Source: Siphonodentalium dalli
Taxonomy: Eukaryota > Mollusca > Scaphopoda > Gadilida > Siphonodentaliidae
Reading direction: 5' to 3'
Assembly: GCA_032622095.1 (NCBI GenBank)
Contig: CP136067.1
Coordinates: 55,099,899 to 55,163,898 of the forward strand
DNA: 64,000 nt
Position 1 is the first letter of the stretch; every line of letters begins with the position of its first letter. The position numbers and the translations under genes were made by a program. Positions 22,395 through 34,193 of this stretch are shown piece after piece. The notes below the pieces were generated by a model, which had not been told where the DNA came from, did not search any database, and saw nothing but the letters and a program-made list of their open reading frames with translations.

Positions 22395-24275
22395 GGGGGA
22401 GCTATTTTGGGATAACTAATAGAGGGTGGCTAATATAGGGTGGCTATTCTAGATTGACTAATATAGGATGGCTATTCTAGGATGACTAATAGGGTAGCTA
22501 TTCTAGAATAACTAATATAGGTGAACTACTCTGGGATAACTAATATAGGGTGGCTAATTTAGGGTGGCTATTCTGGATTGACTAATATAGGGTGGCTATT
22601 CTAGGATGACTAATAGGGTGGCTATTCTAGGATAACTATAGTATAGGGTGTCTATTATAGGATAACTATAGTATAGAGTGGCTATTATATGACAACTAAT
22701 AGGTTGGCTATTCTAAGATAACTAATATAGGGTGGCTATTCTAGATTGACTAATATTGGGTGGCTATTCTAGATTGACTAATATTGTGTGGCTATTCTAG
22801 GATGACTAATAGGGTGGCTATTCTAGGATGACTAATATGGTGGCTATTCTATGATAACTAATATGGGTGGCTATTCTAGGATAACTAATAGGGTGGCTAT
22901 TCTATGATAACTAATAGGGTGGCTCTTCTAGGATAACTAATATAGGTTTGCTATTCTAGGATAACTAATAGGGTGGCTATTCTATGATAACTAATATAGG
23001 ATAGCTAATAGGGTGGCTGACTATTCTAGGTTGACTAATATAGGGTGGCTTTCTAGGGTGACTAATAGGGTGGCTATTCTATGATAATTAATATAGGGTG
23101 GCTATTCTAGGATAACTAATAGGGTGGCTAATCTATTATAACTAATATAAAGTGGCTATTACAGGATGACTAATATGGTGGCTAATATAGGGTGGCTATT
23201 CTATGATAACTAATATATGGTGGCTTTTCTAGGATAACTAATATAGGGTGGCTATTCTAGGATAGCTAATATGGTGGCTATTCTAGGATAACTAATATAT
23301 TGTGGCTATTCTATGATAACTAATATAGGGTGGCTATTCTAGGATAACTAATAGGGTGGCTATTCTAGGATAACTAATAGGGTGGCTTTTCTATGATAAC
23401 TAATATAGGTTTGCTATTCTAGGATAACTAATAGGGTGGCTATTCTATGATAACTAATATAGGATAGCTAATAGGGTGGCTATAACTAATATAAAGTGGC
23501 TATTACAGGATGACTAATATGGTGGCTAATATAGGGTGGCTATTCTAGGATAACTAATATATGGTGGCTTTTCTAGGATAACTAATATAGGGTGGCTATT
23601 CTAGGATAGCTGATATGGTGGCTATTCTAGGATAACTAATATATGGTGGCTATTCTAGGATAACTAATATTGGGTGGCTATTCTAGGATAGCTAATAGGG
23701 TGGCTATTCTAGGATAACACTAATATGGTGGCTATTATAGGATGACTGATATAGGGTGGCTATTATAGGATAACTAATATAAGGTGGCTATTCTAGGATA
23801 ACGAATAGGGTGGCTAATATATGATAACTAATATAAAGTGGCTATTCCAGGATGACTAATAGGGTGGCTAATATAGGGTGGCTATTATATGATAACTAAT
23901 ATATGGTGGCTATTCTAGGATAACTAATATATATAGGGTGGCTATTCTTTGATAGCTAATATGGTGGCTATTCTATGATAACTAATAGGGTGGCTGTTCT
24001 AGGATAACTAATATAGGGTGGCTTTTATAGAATGACTTAAAGGGTGGCTATTATAGGATAACTAATATAGGGTGGCTATTCTATGATAACTCATAGGGTG
24101 GCTATTCTAGGATAACTAATATAGGCGGCTATTCTAGGATAACTAATACGGTTGCTAATACGTGGTGGCTCTTCTATGATAGCTAATATAGAGTGGCTCT
24201 TCTAGACAACTAATATAGGGTGACTATTCTGGGATAACTAATATAGGGTTACGTACTAATATAAGGTGGCTATTC
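22395..24275. repeat. Minisatellite 2, 22-28-bp units
   Basis: Roughly seventy units of 'ggtggctattctaggataac' plus 'taatata', alternating with shorter 'taatagg' units. Larger segments are duplicated: the stretch starting 'actaatataaagtggctatt' recurs at 23141, 23485 and about 23829, and the one starting 'tataggtttgctattctagg' at 22941 and 23404. No open frame and no spacers. Confidence 0.95.
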
Positions 24276-24405
24276 GGAGGTTATTGGAAATAGTGTGGAC
24301 CTGAATACATATATATATTGGGGAGGGTGCCTCAATGTTGTCCTAAAACTGATAGATGTTCAATTATGTTGACACCCATATATTATACTAATTTCGCCGA
24401 CGACA

Positions 24406-24720
24406 TTAAAGGTACCGGTACTCTATCCGAGTTTATGGTCCCCATATAATCAGATTCCAAAAACAACATTGTTAGAAATGGCGCTTCAGTTATCAGAATG
24501 AGTAAATGCCCAAAATAATGCTAACCACTGTCAACTATAGTATAAAATTGCCCGAAACGTGTTATTTATCAACATGTTGTTCGACGAAATTTGGCCTTAT
24601 TATCAACACAAATCCTCTTGATTTTAGCGTTATCCACCATCATCCGCAAGTTGGTCCAAGACCATCGGCTCATCGACTTTTTACTGGGCCACTATTTAAT
24701 TAAGTCTCGATGGTGATAAA
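24406..24720. mobile_element. TTAA element, family D (degraded left part)
   Basis: Begins 'cattaaaggtaccggtactc' with 'tggtccccatataatcagat' as in copy 3. The right end is not found. Confidence 0.45.
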
Positions 24721-24796
24721 TAATAGATTATCCAGTGGATATTTACATTATTAATCGGGAATATATATGCCTATTTTATTTATAAATTGAACATTT

Positions 24797-24935
24797 CTAG
24801 TTTCCATGTTTTCGTTGTATTTTGCATGGTCTAAATTGATACATCTTTTCAGCTGAGTACTGTTGTAGCCTGTTATAGAAGCACAGTTTGTATCAATTAA
24901 GACCATGCAAAAAAATACCGAAAACATGGAAATCT
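24797..24935. repeat. Imperfect palindrome
   Basis: Arms 'tttccatgttttcgttgtat' and the inverse of 'ataccgaaaacatggaaa' enclose 'gcatggtctaaattgataca' and its inverse 'tgtatcaattaagaccatgc'. Probably a small MITE. Confidence 0.65.
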
Positions 24936-25129
24936 GTTAATCTGAACCCCTTGCTTTGTATTAGTGTTCATGCGTCAGGCCCGACCCGGTGGTTGTTTAG
25001 CCGGTTAATTTGGTACATTTGGATCATTGATTTGCCACTTTGAATCAAACTGCTGAAGTACATTATACGAGCATTTCCAATATTGCAATAATGGTACGGA
25101 AATACTACAGTACAGTACGTTTATTTTAT

Positions 25130-25445
25130 GGTTGGCGATTATCGCAATACGATAGGGGAACACTTTGACGTTCGTACTCATATTTCACCAATTTTTGTAC
25201 CTGGATTGCCTGTCCTAAGTTTCACGGGAAAATGGCTAATTTGATTCTATTTGTCGTTATATACATATTTATCACCCCATTTATTATTCATTTTCATAAA
25301 AATAAAATAAAAGAAGCCGAAGATGACATGTTTAAAATGTTTGAAGCATGAATTTGGCGATATGTTGTTATCAGAGTACGTTATACTTGTGATGGTTACG
25401 TTACGCACACGGTGTTCCCCTATCGTATTGCGATAATCGCCAACC
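25130..25445. mobile_element. Mutator-like MITE, 316 bp, perfect 34-bp TIRs
   Basis: Left end GGTTGGCGATTATCGCAATA and on to 25163 is an exact inverse of 25412-25445. The flanks carry a 9-bp duplication TTATTTTAT (25121-25129 and 25446-25454), the target size usual for Mutator-like elements. The interior is non-coding. Identical arms indicate a recent insertion. Confidence 0.85.
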
Positions 25446-25830
25446 TTATTTTATGTGCGAATGCGGAAGTAAGCACTATTCATAAACTTGTAAAAGTTTT
25501 GTTTATTTCGCCAATTTAGCCGTAACTTCGGCCTATCGATCTATCTCTATACTTACACACACCAATTAGTACTTATTTAATTATGCAAACATTAATGACT
25601 TAAGTCCGGGATATAACCGGATATTGATGAAAATCGAACTATCTCCCACTTTCGATAGAAACTGTTGGCACACGGTGACTGGTGACCGTGTCTGGACTTT
25701 GACTCGACCACATACGATATATAAACTGGAATCATTGACCACAGTTGCTGACCATTATAATTTAATAAATATATTAACCCTAGTATTATACCCTAATAGA
25801 AAAAGTTTGGAAACAACAGATTTGAGCCTT
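25446..25830. other. Intergenic stretch, no gene seen
   Basis: The frame at 25624-25833 (69 residues) has no recognisable pattern. Confidence 0.4.
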
Positions 25831-25834
25831 TGAT

Positions 25835-26275
25835 CAGGTCAGGGAGAACCCAAAATCGATGTACTAAACCTCGATTTGTGTTAAAAACCTCGACCGAGGT
25901 TCTTCGAGACCATGTGACCACTGGTCAAAACATACACCCATGATAGTAAGCCATAATAAGGGGAAACACTCTAAACCAAATATGATACTAATGGAAGTAA
26001 TGTAGTGTAAGTGATATAGGCTACGGTAGTGTGGATTATTTCGCAGTGTTTCATCTTACACCTATGGGAGGCCAAATTCACATTTAATAATTAATTGTGC
26101 TTGAGTGCAATCAAGCACAATTAATTATTAAATGTGAATTTGGCCTCCAATAGGTGTAAGATAAAATACTACACACTATATATAACCAGTGGTCACATGT
26201 TCTCGAATAACCTCGATCGAGGTTGTTTACACACATCGAGGTTTAGTACATCGATTTTGGGTTCTCCCTGACCTG
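25835..26275. mobile_element. Palindromic element with ~90-bp arms and a nested palindrome
   Basis: Left 'caggtcagggagaacccaaa' through 'atgtgaccactgg' mirrors right '..cctgacctg' with few changes. Within it, 26049-26165 is a second almost perfect palindrome (cttacacctatgggaggcca to its inverse, centre 'cttgagtgcaatcaag'). Likely a MITE inserted in a MITE. Confidence 0.75.
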
Positions 26276-26404
26276 TTGATGTTCCCTCCGCCCTCCCTTT
26301 TTGCACTCAAAATTGCATCAAAACAAATCCGCTTTTGACACAAACACCTACATTGGCTACAAGCACAGTTAGTGAGTTACTGGACATAAACTGGTAAAGT
26401 CACA

Positions 26405-26512
26405 ACAATAAGGTTTTAATCAAATTTACAAATTGGTATACTAATAATCATTTATGTTAGTACCAGTATACCGATTTATAAATTTTATTAAAACCTTATT
26501 TTTGGGTCTTTA
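26405..26512. repeat. Imperfect palindrome
   Basis: 'aataaggttttaatcaaatt' pairs with 'aaattttattaaaaccttat', and 'aaattggtatactaataatc' with its approximate inverse. Confidence 0.6.
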
Positions 26513-26953
26513 TGTGATCGCCTGATCGGCTACCATAAAGGACCACAGTGGAAATAAGTGAGCTTTGGCTTGCTTTCCTGTGTGCTCCTTATTAATAAAT
26601 GACAATCGATGGTATGACTTGTCAGACCGAGCATATTCTCTATCTATCTCTCTACCTCCATCTCTATCTTTCATTGTCTTACTTATCTCCTGTTATTTTA
26701 AGCAACATATGACACTCCTGTTGAGGGAGGAGGGTGGGATAGCACGGGTTGAATAATCATGTTTTTATATAAGGTACCGGTATGACTCTGAGTATTTATT
26801 TAGTAGTTATTACTATGCTGGGTTAATTCACTATCTTGTCCATCTACAGAACTGTCAAGCTGCATTCCTGTTATATTTATATATATTTTTTGTTATATCT
26901 ATACCATATCAATATCACACACTCTGTATTGCTCTTTTGTATATGTGCATATG

Positions 26954-28866
26954 CAGGGTTTCCGCCAGGCGGGCTGCGGGTCCGTCCCACGGACCTAGAG
27001 CCCGAAGCCGCCATCGCACGCCGCCGCCGCCAGCCATATTGGCCACAAGCCGCCGCCAGCCATATTATCTCTGACGCCAGCCGCATGAACAAATCTCCGC
27101 CGCCGGAATTGTAAAATGGCTGAGCCGTGTGCATGGACTTATATGTTAACTTAAGGACAACTGCACTGCGAATCGCAAATAACTAAACCGCATTGCCTAA
27201 TATTGGCATACTCGTATGGACACGGCATGGTTGTTACACTATCAGAACACCCGGGGCCTCTCATTGTGGAATAGACTATTCCAATGCATGCTTTCATATA
27301 ACGGAGTGGGAGCATCCATTCAGTATTGACAGGGTTTAAAGTATAAATTGTTTATTTCGACACGACTCAGTCTCAGACATCGCTGACATTTGTCAATATA
27401 TGCATAATACCTGTATATAGAAGAGAATAGAAAATAGTTTGAAATATTATATATCAATACTATCGGATTCAGCATTCAATGATGTATACATGTATATCGC
27501 AAGATGCCAGTGATGATACTAGTAGCCGTCTGTAGTCGACAGAAGTCCTAATGTAACTTTTACCGATTTTATAGATGGGGAAACTACATAGTACATCCCT
27601 GCCAGTCATTTACTGAGTCCTTAATTCGTGTATTTCGCCATAATAGAAAAGCCCAACACCAAAAGAATACACGTGGTCTGGAATTATACGGGTTCAATAC
27701 AAACGCCAATTAAAACAAGCGGGTGTCTGTGACCCGGGATTAGGAAAATTTCGGAAACGAAATACGCTGAATAAAGCCTGAATTATAACGTCTCAGCCGG
27801 CTGAGCCGCCATATTTTGTCAGCCACGAACGTCGCGACTGAGCCGGCTTAGCTAGATAACCAGCCACGAAAATTGGTTCAGCCAGCCGTGAAAACTAGTT
27901 GTCATGGCTTCGGGGTCTACACGGACCCATTCCCCCCGTCGGTCGTTGCATGAAACCCCGTCATTATACACAAATAAATGATGTTATAAAAAACTTTTTC
28001 AGTCTTGTCTGTGTCGACAGGCTATATATCTACACTTATTTTCATTAATATTGACAAAATGAAATCGACACAGTCCATCTCCCGAAAAAACAATAAGAAA
28101 GAGGTGTCAAATAGCGACATTAGATACAGCGTAATACATGTTGCGGTAACATCAAAGACTGCCGGACTGTTGAGTGCGGATATATTCTTGTGCACGGGAT
28201 TCCATGGATGAAACTACTCACGCTCGAAGACCCCGTACTGTGTCGGGGATATTTTTATGCACGGGATTTTCGTGGATGAAACTACTCAATGTTGATCATT
28301 TATCTTATTGCTGTATTATCATTTGTTTTGAGTTCGATGTACCGGTAAGTGAAGTTCCTGAAAAATACATGTGATTCTCTACGTGTGTTGATTATTATGC
28401 GTATATTGCCATGCATACATAACAAAATTCCAAAGTCATTTATTTCACAATAATACGGAACCTGTCCCAAATCAGTCTTTATAGCGGGAATTCATAGTGA
28501 GAACACCATTCATTTGAGTCATATTACATGCATGGAGGATAAACACGAACACATACCCCTCCCCCAATATGGAGATAAAGTTCATTTATATAGTCTTCAA
28601 TCAGACGGCAGTCTTACGTACGTAATTAAATGACTAACTATTGGATACAATCAACAGAATTAATGCACCGATGGAAATGATAGACTTGCATAATATACGT
28701 ATAGCTTTGGATTGCTTTGTGGGACACTCAGGTGCAAGGAAACGGCTTCTTTTCAGTGTCAAATAACAAAATTTTCACCCGACGGGACGAACCATGGTCG
28801 CCCCGTCGCGTTATGTGTTTCTCCAATACGCACTCATTAATTCCCCCCCCCCTGGCGGAAACCCTG
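26954..28866 (+). mobile_element. CAGGG-type DNA transposon with 7-bp TSD (copy 1)
   Basis: Terminal inverted repeats CAGGGTTTCCGCCAGG and CCTGGCGGAAACCCTG are flanked by a perfect 7-bp duplication GCATATG (26947-26953, 28867-28873). Removing the nested 932 bases at 26996-27927 leaves about 981 bases, matching the net length of copy 2 at 35088. No transposase frame exists in either copy. Frames such as 28005-28211 are shared by both copies but show no domain. The superfamily is unassigned: hAT elements duplicate 8 bp, and a 7-bp duplication is uncommon. Confidence 0.85.
26996..27919. mobile_element. hAT-like MITE nested in copy 1
   Basis: Ends TAGAGCCCGAAGCC and GGCTTCGGGGTCTA are imperfect inverses, flanked by an 8-bp duplication CACGGACC (26988-26995 and 27920-27927). 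TAGAG ends with 8-bp duplication fit the hAT group. Subterminal 'cagccatatt' and 'ccggctgagcc' motifs recur in both orientations. The opposed Arg/Pro-rich frames at 26836-27134 lie in its GC-rich left end and are not genes. Confidence 0.8.
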
Positions 28867-28873
28867 GCATATG

Positions 28874-29290
28874 CTCAACTGTCTACTTGTTATGCATCTA
28901 TTAGCCATTAAAAAAATATCTGTCTATGTCCAGTTACTGTACATATTCTATAGAAAACTATCTAATATCAAAAAGCATACTTTAATATACCAGTATATTG
29001 TAGGGGAGGGGAGGTATCCAACCTAAAGTTTCCATCTGTACCTCTCCACTGACTGAACCGAACCAAGTTCCCAATACTCTGGTAAATTTAATTGATTAAA
29101 AGTTCTGAGAGAGATTTAGGATATGATGTTGAAAATGTATGGTTTTTACCATGAAGAACTGACAAGTGTTGTAGGACCTCAACTATTACAACTGACATGG
29201 AAGGGGTAACTCTCACCTAAAAAGTGCTGTAGGGTACACAGGTTTTGAAAATGACAACCAGCAGTACTAGTTTTACTTGTTTGTTTTCAG
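28874..29290 (+). other. Sequence upstream of first recognised receptor exon
   Basis: No open frame of note. A pyrimidine-rich acceptor 'ttgtttgttttcag' ends at 29290. An upstream promoter and at least one non-coding or short coding 5' exon must lie further left, but neither can be located. Confidence 0.4.
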
Positions 29291-29662
29291 GAGCTGGTGA
29301 CACCCGTTATGGAAGAGCTTGGGTACATTACCGATAGCTGCAGTCCACTTCCGGATGAGAGACATCCCTCTCCGCTCCCATTTTCTGAGGACACATACTC
29401 ATCTCAACCGGAAGAAAACAGTAGACAATCGCCGTTTTCTCCACCACGATTATCTCCATGTCCGGAGTTGTATCAGTTACAGTCGCCACACCATTCACAA
29501 CTATTGTCACCTGAGCAGCTATCACCACATTCGTCATCTCATCAGCCTTCACCGCACCATCTCTCACCATATCAGCTGTCACCACAACAATTCTTGCCAC
29601 AGGAACTGTTGGGACAAGAATTCTCACATTACTGCCAGCCGACACATGATATTGTCGAATGT
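29291..29662 (+). CDS. Nuclear receptor exon 1 (N-terminal A/B region)
   Basis: Acceptor 'ttgttttcag' precedes GAGCTGGTG; the frame is already open at the exon edge, but the first Met (29309) has a good context (G at -3 and +4). So either this exon holds the start after a 5' untranslated exon, or a further coding exon lies upstream. Residues 1-118 are disordered and low in complexity: eleven Ser-Pro pairs, many Gln and His, with 'LSP' recurring through 'LLSPEQLSP' and 'LSPYQLSPQQ'. This fits an activation-function-1 region with proline-directed phosphorylation sites. The donor is TGT|GTGAGT at 29663, phase 0. Overlapping His- and Val-rich frames in other phases (29319-29666 and the - strand) are shadows of the repeated codons. 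Confidence 0.85.
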
Positions 29663-30411
29663 GTGAGTTCTACTTAGTACAAGGACAATGCAAGAGGGAA
29701 GAGTGTCTTTATTCAGGATTTAGGATTTATTCCCAACTACATCCCTACTGGACCAGACAAAATTACCCCCTCATTATTTTGGTTCATATTTTCTGGCTAG
29801 TACACCCAGTTATCTAGTCGGAAAATTTCCACCATACAACAGTTACTGTTGGTCCAAAAATCAAATACTAAATAGTGTTTGGAAAAATATTAATATCTAA
29901 CAAATTCAATGTATTTTCTAGACTGAAATTTCTAAGTGTTGTTATTTCGGACATGACAATTATACTTGTTTTAGATTTGTCCTGGATTAGGAGTGGGTGA
30001 GACACCCACTATCAAACCCTATATTTGTAGCAACATGTCTGATTTGGGTATCAGCACGTAACGTCGTTATATAAAAAAAAAATTGAGATAAATAGCTTTA
30101 CCACTATTTTTGTCATAATCTTGACATGTTCAGACTGATATTTTACTGATAATGTATTTTGCTATTTATAATTTACCAGACTTTTGATTGAGATGGTTTC
30201 TTTCCAGTACTATGTCCTAAATTTGGATTTGCATTAGATATCAATAAATGCATGGGAGTAGACGAAAGTTTGTTCTGCTTATAAATAATGTAATTTGTGC
30301 TGTTTCATTTATGAAGTTTCCTGGTAGTTTGTAGAGATCCTGACTGCTCTTTCCTAACTATCATACCAATCTGAGCCACACTGTTATTCAATATTTATTT
30401 TCAATACACAG

Positions 30412-30792
30412 GAATCTATGCCAGAGGAAGGATTACCACAGATTTTCCCTACTCAATCAGCACGTCAACACCAGCCATATTCAGATGAATTCTCACAACC
30501 AAATTTTTCACCACATCACTATAACACACAGCATACACAAGACAGTCAATCACCAGTCCACAACTCGCCTGTTCAGAATTCACATTTACATAGGTCTCTT
30601 CAGAGTAACTCATTCCAGCAGATATCTGAGCAGCCATTGTTGTCACCATCACTGTCATCTGGGTCAGGTAGTCAGCAGTCATCACCTCCGCAACAATCTA
30701 TGATGTCGGACCCAATCTTGCCGCCTTGCAGAGTATGTGGGCAGCGGGCTTCTGGTTTCCATTACGGAGTCAACACATGTGAAGCCTGTAAG
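30412..30792 (+). CDS. Nuclear receptor exon 2 (A/B end and zinc finger 1)
   Basis: Acceptor 'tcaatacacag', then GAATCTATG in phase 0. Residues 119-220 continue the Ser/Gln/His-rich region with five more Ser-Pro pairs. The exon ends with the first zinc finger CRVCGQRASGFHYGVNTCEACK (Cys224, 227, 241, 244; spacing 2-13-2). GFHYGV is the usual receptor core. The P-box starts as CEACK, with Ala243 where Gly is common. The donor AAG|GTCAGC at 30793 splits the domain exactly between CK and GFF, an intron position found in many receptors. Reading on past the donor would stop within nine codons. Confidence 0.92.
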
Positions 30793-30814
30793 GTCAGCAT
30801 TAAACAGCAGGTCA

Positions 30815-31072
30815 TTTAATCCTTGCTATACTAAATGGATTCTCCCACTCAGTCATTAAAGTATACATTGGATCGGTCTAATATTCATCTGGAGGGGTGT
30901 TCATGATAATAAGCAGACGACATAAAATAAAAATGCAGAAGGAGTAATATTTATGGAGAGGGGAAATATTCAGATAATAAGTTCAACAAACAAATTAGTT
31001 GAACTTATTATTTGAACATTTCCTGAGGGATAACTACTCATCAATGAGTATTTAGTATAGATAGGGCAAAAT
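30815..31072. mobile_element. TTAA MITE, family B, in intron 2
   Basis: Starts 23 bases after the exon 2 donor with 'ttaatccttgctatactaaa' and ends 'gagtatttagtatagatagg'. The centre has 'gttcaacaaac' mirrored as 'gttgaacttat'. Ends are slightly degraded. Confidence 0.75.
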
Positions 31073-32497
31073 TAGTTCACATTTTCCAGTCCTTCGATTG
31101 TGGAAAACGACAGGTGTGCTGCGCACAGCGCGGCTAATTCGAAGTTTGCAAGTGCCATTTTGGAAGTTGATTTATATAATAATTTTCAAAGAGGGACATC
31201 TGTTATGAAAGATAATACAAGTAACAATGTTATCTGAAAGAAAACATTGTTTAATTAACCATAGCCTCATGCCTCTCTAATACTTGCTGACACCGAAAAT
31301 ATAAATGTGTAAATGAATTAAATGAATTTAACCATTTGAATCCGGCTGGCTGGCATTCCAGTCAGAACATAAATGCAAATATACCCGATATGGCATAATC
31401 TCGCATTTATCATCATCGCAGTGCTGCACTTTATTTTTTATATTTCGATTAATACTCATTGATACAAAAAATAATTCATATTACGACTGTTTTAGCTGTC
31501 CAAAAATTATCGAGATTAGGTTTGGCACCACAAAGTTTGAGCCGATTGAAAACTGGATACAGTCTCCATTTGATAAAATATCTTCAATTACAGTGACCTA
31601 AAAACTATATTTATGGGTAGCATATTTAGTGATGTATTGTTGGGGTATTTATAACTCCCAATATGTGAAGAAATTTCCACTAATTTACATATTAAATTTG
31701 CGCTAGCAATTGTCTGATATATGAAAATGTCATACAAGTTTTGTTCAAGAATATACAAACTTCTGAGTTCATTAAATCAGATTAAATCATAACTTTATGG
31801 CTTACTCTATAATGATTAATTGACAATAAATACATGCACTTCGTCTAGTTGGCAGCTGTTCTTATAAAGACAGTTAACTTAGAATGTACAATCATTGAAA
31901 CAAATCAAAGGTTGCGCACAAAAAAACAATTCAATGTCACACTTGACACACCATGTGTATTACATTCACGTCATCACTGGTGCCCAGCTTGCAATGTAAC
32001 TACAAAGGTGCGGACAATTGGCCCACAGAACTCATTGTTGCAGTGAATATGCATGGCGTTAGAACAATTTACTTTAACCACAATGATGCTACAGCGGGCA
32101 CATGTTTTCCAAGTCACTCGGACCGTCGCACGGCTAGTTTTGATTCTCATGCACTATGCCTATGGTGCACAAGCGCTATCGCACACCTCAAAATCAAGTG
32201 ACTGCATTGTCGGAAGATGTTTGAGTGACAAATAATCTTCAAGCTTCAAATTGAACCTAGTAATTACAGGTTTTTGACATTTTCCAAGGATCAGATTCAG
32301 TCAACAAATAGATAGAACGTGTGTGAAATGGATAATTTTATTGCACATGTTTGTTGTGACACACATACATGATTGTAATAGGAGAACCGTAGGCATGACA
32401 AATGAGTTAACACAACTGTGTTGTTCTATGTTTATTGCACAATCTGAAGATTTTAGCTTGTAATATAAGGAAATTTAGGCCGATATATCTGTATTTA
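31073..32497. other. Intron 2 sequence, no repeat recognised
   Basis: Includes a frame at 31953-32201 (82 residues) with more balanced composition than its surroundings, but no recognised motif and no partner exons. Confidence 0.4.
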
Positions 32498-33131
32498 AAG
32501 ATACATATTCCGATTTATCTCCCCATAATTACTATTTCTTTGGCTTCGCGGGTAAAAAATATTTGATTTGAGTCAAGGAACTCACCTATCAAAGCTCATG
32601 AGTTATCAGATTTTGATTTTTGGAATCTGTTATTTTTCACCCCATCAAATATTGGGCAGCCTACCAAAAATTGGACGACGACGTTGTTAGAGTTCGAAAG
32701 CTTATGCAATGTCACAGTTCACTGTGACTGTATGGCGTTTAGTCCTATAGAAATTTAATTTCGGAATATAGACGATGAAAAGTAACACCAGCAACAACAG
32801 ATAAGATAATTTGTGATAGTTGACGTGCGTATACATAATTAAACTTATTTTCATGCAATAGACATGTTATATAACAACATTCTGTTGTTACACATGGAAA
32901 TATATTAATTTACACGGTGATGACATACAACACTCACTCGTTGTATAAACTGCCAAGAAAAAAACCTTATTACAGGACTGCTTCGGCAAATATGATATCG
33001 TGCTTGGTATTGTTGTGAGTATTCTATTGGTAATACTCTTATTTTGGATAACTAAATTGGCTTTTGGTGAAATTCCGTTGTTGTAACTGGATGATACGGG
33101 GACCATTGAATTGTATTATGTATCTTTAATT
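32498..33131. mobile_element. TTAA element, family D, in intron 2
   Basis: Left 'ttaaagatacatattccgat', right the inverse 'attgtattatgtatctttaa'. The interior has 'attactatttctttggcttc' and 'gatttgagtcaaggaac' as in the other copies and ends with 'gatacggggaccattgaat'. This is the longest copy. Confidence 0.75.
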
Positions 33132-33483
33132 GAACATATTTTATGGAGACTGTTCCTCATAATTCAGTGAAGTCAGTTTCTTCTATAGTTGACATCATCA
33201 GAGACTTGTTGTCCCTGTAATCGGTTTGTGTTGTCCAATGACGAGACAACTGTTTTATATATAACATTTTGAAAGTCTTCATATTTTGTTGAATTTCACA
33301 AAACTAAACCATGGGTGTGCAATAAATACATGAAATACTTATAAGCTGATCTCTGTATAGATCGGTTCAACACTATACATCTTGCTTGTTTGGATGTTTA
33401 ATAGGAGTTTAGTCTTTAAAAAAAAAAAATCCAGTTATTTAAATTACAAATGTGATATTGTATTCAGGATTGATCCATGTTTG

Positions 33484-33580
33484 CAGGGGCTCCTGTGGTA
33501 GATCAGCCAGCACTTGAGGTGCATAGTGTGTTGGGCTGACATAAGCTATCCAGCGATGTCAAAGTTTGTTTGATTCCTTA
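33484..33580 (+). mobile_element. tRNA-like SINE fragment in intron 2
   Basis: 'gggctcctgtggtagatcag' has a box-A-like TGGTAGATCAGCC, followed 60 bases on by GTTTGATTCC, a fair box B. The spacing fits a tRNA-derived SINE head rather than a functional tRNA: no proper acceptor stem can be closed. Confidence 0.45.
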
Positions 33581-33599
33581 TAAGTGGATAGTAACCTCA

Positions 33600-34085
33600 T
33601 TTTACCCGGGAATGTTTTTCTGTTACTTTCCATGGAGTAAACATCAGGCCTGAGAAAATGGTGCCAGACATTTGCAGAATGAGGTCCCCAGAGGGAAAAT
33701 TTAGTGACGCTACCCCACACAGCTTATGAGAAACCCATGATTCAGATTTTAGTTTCCAGATGGTGAATATTTTGCTGTGCACCCATTGGGAACCTCCATT
33801 ATGCAATGTGTCATCTGCCAATTTTGGGAAATAGTGAAACTAAACTAAAAAAGAAAATATTTTTTGCTCTATAGGGTGTGCTAAAGGAATTAAAAGAAAC
33901 TAATAAATTTATTAATTGATAATAAAGATACTTTCCAGAGAAGATGAGGCCTAAGCAAAATGAGGTCCCCAGAGGGTGAATTTAGTGATGTTAGCCCACT
34001 GTGCGGGGTAGTGTCACTAAATTCAGCCTCAGGGGAATTCATTTTACAAATGTCTGGTACCACATTCTCATGCCTGGGTAAAATT
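33600..34085. repeat. Family C repeat cluster in intron 2
   Basis: Outer ends 'attttacccgggaatg' and the inverse of 'ctcatgcctgggtaaaat' enclose two 'gaggtccccagagggwgaat' modules and an inverse module. It ends about 110 bases before exon 3. Confidence 0.75.
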
Positions 34086-34193
34086 AACGCTCTGCAGTAT
34101 TTCCTTCACTGATAAATGTGATGTCATGGTATGCCCTAGCAGCTGAAACAATGCTAACATCCCAACCAACAGTATATAACTTTTCCTTTACAG

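Noticed and set aside
26836-27134. Arg/Pro-rich and Ala-rich opposed frames near 27 kb, possible receptor 5' exon
   Set aside because: The GC-rich part is the end of the nested hAT-like element, bounded by its target duplication.
29319-29666. His/Ser-rich 115-residue frame and a 105-residue antisense frame over receptor exon 1
   Set aside because: They are shadows of the repeated Ser-Pro/Gln codons in the real frame, which has splice sites in phase with the other exons.
31953-32201. 82-residue frame in intron 2, possible alternative receptor exon
   Set aside because: Its sequence does not fit any receptor domain, and no acceptor/donor pair in the right phase brackets it.
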